Below, piece by piece: positions 4,976 through 6,077 of a DNA stretch of 6,077 nt (position 1 is the first letter of the stretch; every line of letters starts with the position of its first letter). Both the position numbers and the translations under genes were made by a program. The notes beneath the pieces were generated by a model that saw nothing but the letters and a program-made list of their open reading frames with translations, ran no database searches and was not told where the DNA came from. The stretch is from contig CAMYCP010000082.1 of the NCBI GenBank assembly GCA_947254385.1, positions 1-6,077 on the forward strand, given 5' to 3'. This stretch comes from an uncultured Filifactor sp. (lineage in GTDB: Bacteria; Bacillota; Clostridia; Peptostreptococcales; Filifactoraceae).

Positions 4976-6077
4976 TTATAAACCTTTATATGCTTTAAGC
5001 ATTACCGCAAGTTGTGCCCTCGTGGTGAATCCTTGAGGGGACAGATCGTTATTTCCCATACCGGAAATAATATTACTTGCTATCGCCCAACGGAAAGCTT
5101 TATTTGCATACGGTGAAACCATATAAGAATCGCTGTACGCTGTTAAATCGGCTTGAGCACTTACGTCAAAGCCTTCGTATTTAGCGTAATTATAAAGCAT
5201 TGTTACCATTTGTTCTCTTGTGATCGGTTGATTTGCACCGAACATATCGGGAGAAACACCGGCTGCAATTTTTTGGTTTACTGCCCACGACACTGAATCT
5301 TTGTACCAGTCGGATGAAGTTACGTCTTTCATAGAATAATTCATGGAAGTTTCCGGTTTACCCGATATATTGTAGAGGACTTGCGCAACCATGGCACGAG
5401 TAGTGTTGTCGTTAGGTGCAAACGTCGTTTCGTCCATACCGTTCATTAAACCGTTGGTGTATACATAACTTACTGCATTATAGAACCAATCGGTTTTATT
5501 TACATCAACGAGAGGTAATGAAACAGGTGTTACGGGTGTAGGAACTTCTTTCTTGGGCTCTTCTTTTTTAGGCTCTTCTTTAGGTTCTTTCTTAGGTTTA
5601 TTTCTGTCTTTGCGGTCGTGCGATTTTGCACTGCCTCCGCCTGAACCGCTTGATGATTTAGCATTGACAGTAATAGCCTGTTCTATCGTTTTAACATATG
5701 CTCCGTCATTATAGGTTATTGTTACTTTGTTGTTGGTTACGGCAAGTTTTGCTCCGTTTGCAGGGTCGGTTGTGATGTTGTTTGAACCGAAGTCTGCAAA
5801 TTTTACGTCTTTTGTCGTGTTGTCGTCGTAGTTGAGTGTTACTTCAAGTCCTGCAAGCTCTAAAGTCTCATCTTCCGTGTAAGTTACCTTGGTAGGTGGT
5901 GTTTTTATTATTATGTCAGTTACTTTAGCGGGAACTGCGGGTTTAGCGTTTACTGTTATATCTTGGCCTACGGATTTTATTGTTGTTGCGTCTTTGTAGG
6001 TTATTGTTACTTTTTTGTTGGTTACGGCAAGTTTTGCTCCGTTTGCAGGGTCGGTTGTGATGTTGTTTGAACCGAAG
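4976..6077 (-). CDS. S-layer homology (SLH) domain surface protein with Ig-like repeats, N-terminus beyond the window
   Basis: The frame is open from the stop (complement of 4976-4978) to the right edge, giving 366 visible residues. A Met at 5444-5446 lies inside the first SLH motif and is not the start. Residue numbers here count from the edge. Residues 1-140 are Ig-like, Big_3-type repeats: one partial and one full, with the pattern PPTKVTYTEDETLELAGLEV and LNYDDNTTKDV. A Ser/Gly spacer (SSSGSGGGS, 141-149) and a Lys/Glu/Pro linker of EEPKK-like units (about 160-178) follow. Three SLH motifs span about 189-236, 249-300 and 310-366. The conserved TRAE position reads TRAM, TREQ and TRAQ, and the aromatic residues are kept (DWFYNAV, DWYKDSV, RWAI). 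SLH triplets bind pyruvylated secondary wall polysaccharide, or peptidoglycan-linked polymers in Negativicutes, so this end anchors the protein to the wall and the Ig repeats act as a stalk. The missing N-terminal part will decide its function. Confidence 0.92.
   Translation of the reverse strand, partial: FGSNNITTDPANGAKLAVTNKKVTITYKDATTIKSVGQDITVNAKPAVPAKVTDIIIKTPPTKVTYTEDETLELAGLEVTLNYDDNTTKDVKFADFGSNNITTDPANGAKLAVTNNKVTITYNDGAYVKTIEQAITVNAKSSSGSGGGSAKSHDRKDRNKPKKEPKEEPKKEEPKKEVPTPVTPVSLPLVDVNKTDWFYNAVSYVYTNGLMNGMDETTFAPNDNTTRAMVAQVLYNISGKPETSMNYSMKDVTSSDWYKDSVSWAVNQKIAAGVSPDMFGANQPITREQMVTMLYNYAKYEGFDVSAQADLTAYSDSYMVSPYANKAFRWAIASNIISGMGNNDLSPQGFTTRAQLAVMLKAYKGL
5712..6077. repeat. Near-identical DNA repeat within the Ig-like region, period 285 bp
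   Basis: Bases 5712-5792 and 5997-6077 match at 80 of 81 positions, the single difference being G5729 against T6014. The second copy is cut by the window edge, so the match may be longer. Both encode FGSNNITTDPANGAKLAVTN followed by (N/K)KVTITY, exactly one 95-residue domain apart. Sequence between the matched blocks is much more diverged, including YNDGAYVKTIEQ against YKDATTIKSVGQ. This points to recent duplication or gene conversion of part of the domain. Confidence 0.9.

Overview
The window looks like a chromosomal segment of a low-to-moderate-GC member of the Bacillota (Clostridia or a relative such as Negativicutes). This rests on AT-rich intergenic DNA, AGGAGG-like ribosome binding sites, sigma-A-type promoter boxes, U-tract hairpin terminators, and a cell-wall protein with three S-layer homology (SLH) motifs. 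The genus cannot be named from the sequence alone.

Layout. Bases 1-214 are a promoter region with a TATAAT box and two near-identical 21-nt direct repeats. Bases 215-4434 are a tight three-gene plus-strand operon. It encodes a MacB/LolD-type ABC ATPase, a secreted protein of about five Ig-like beta domains held by a C-terminal membrane anchor, and a MacB/FtsX-type permease. Gene spacing is 19 nt, then an 8-nt overlap. In classical MacAB systems the partner gene is a HlyD/MacA-type adaptor. Here the partner is an anchored multi-Ig ectodomain, so the likely unit is a mechanotransmission-type ABC machine with a large external accessory subunit. Its substrate is unknown.

Bases 4435-4975 hold no intact gene but are rich in structure. 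There is a minus-oriented terminator-like hairpin, a small hairpin with a duplicated pairing arm, and a strong plus-strand terminator that probably ends the ABC operon. Next comes a 14-bp perfect inverted repeat containing well-spaced promoter boxes. After that lies a roughly 180-bp remnant of an IS200/IS605-family transposon. It keeps a left-end hairpin, the last codons of tnpB and the right-end hairpin ending in TTCAC, but has no tnpB catalytic region. The retained part matches the segment that forms the TnpB guide RNA (omega RNA/reRNA), and it sits between a promoter and a bidirectional terminator. This is the most interesting part of the window.

Bases 4976-6077 are the 3' part of a minus-strand gene whose start lies beyond the right edge. 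It encodes Ig-like (Big_3-type) repeats, a Gly/Ser spacer, a Lys/Glu/Pro-rich linker and three C-terminal SLH motifs. It is convergent with the ABC operon. Two of its repeats share an 81-bp segment with one mismatch.
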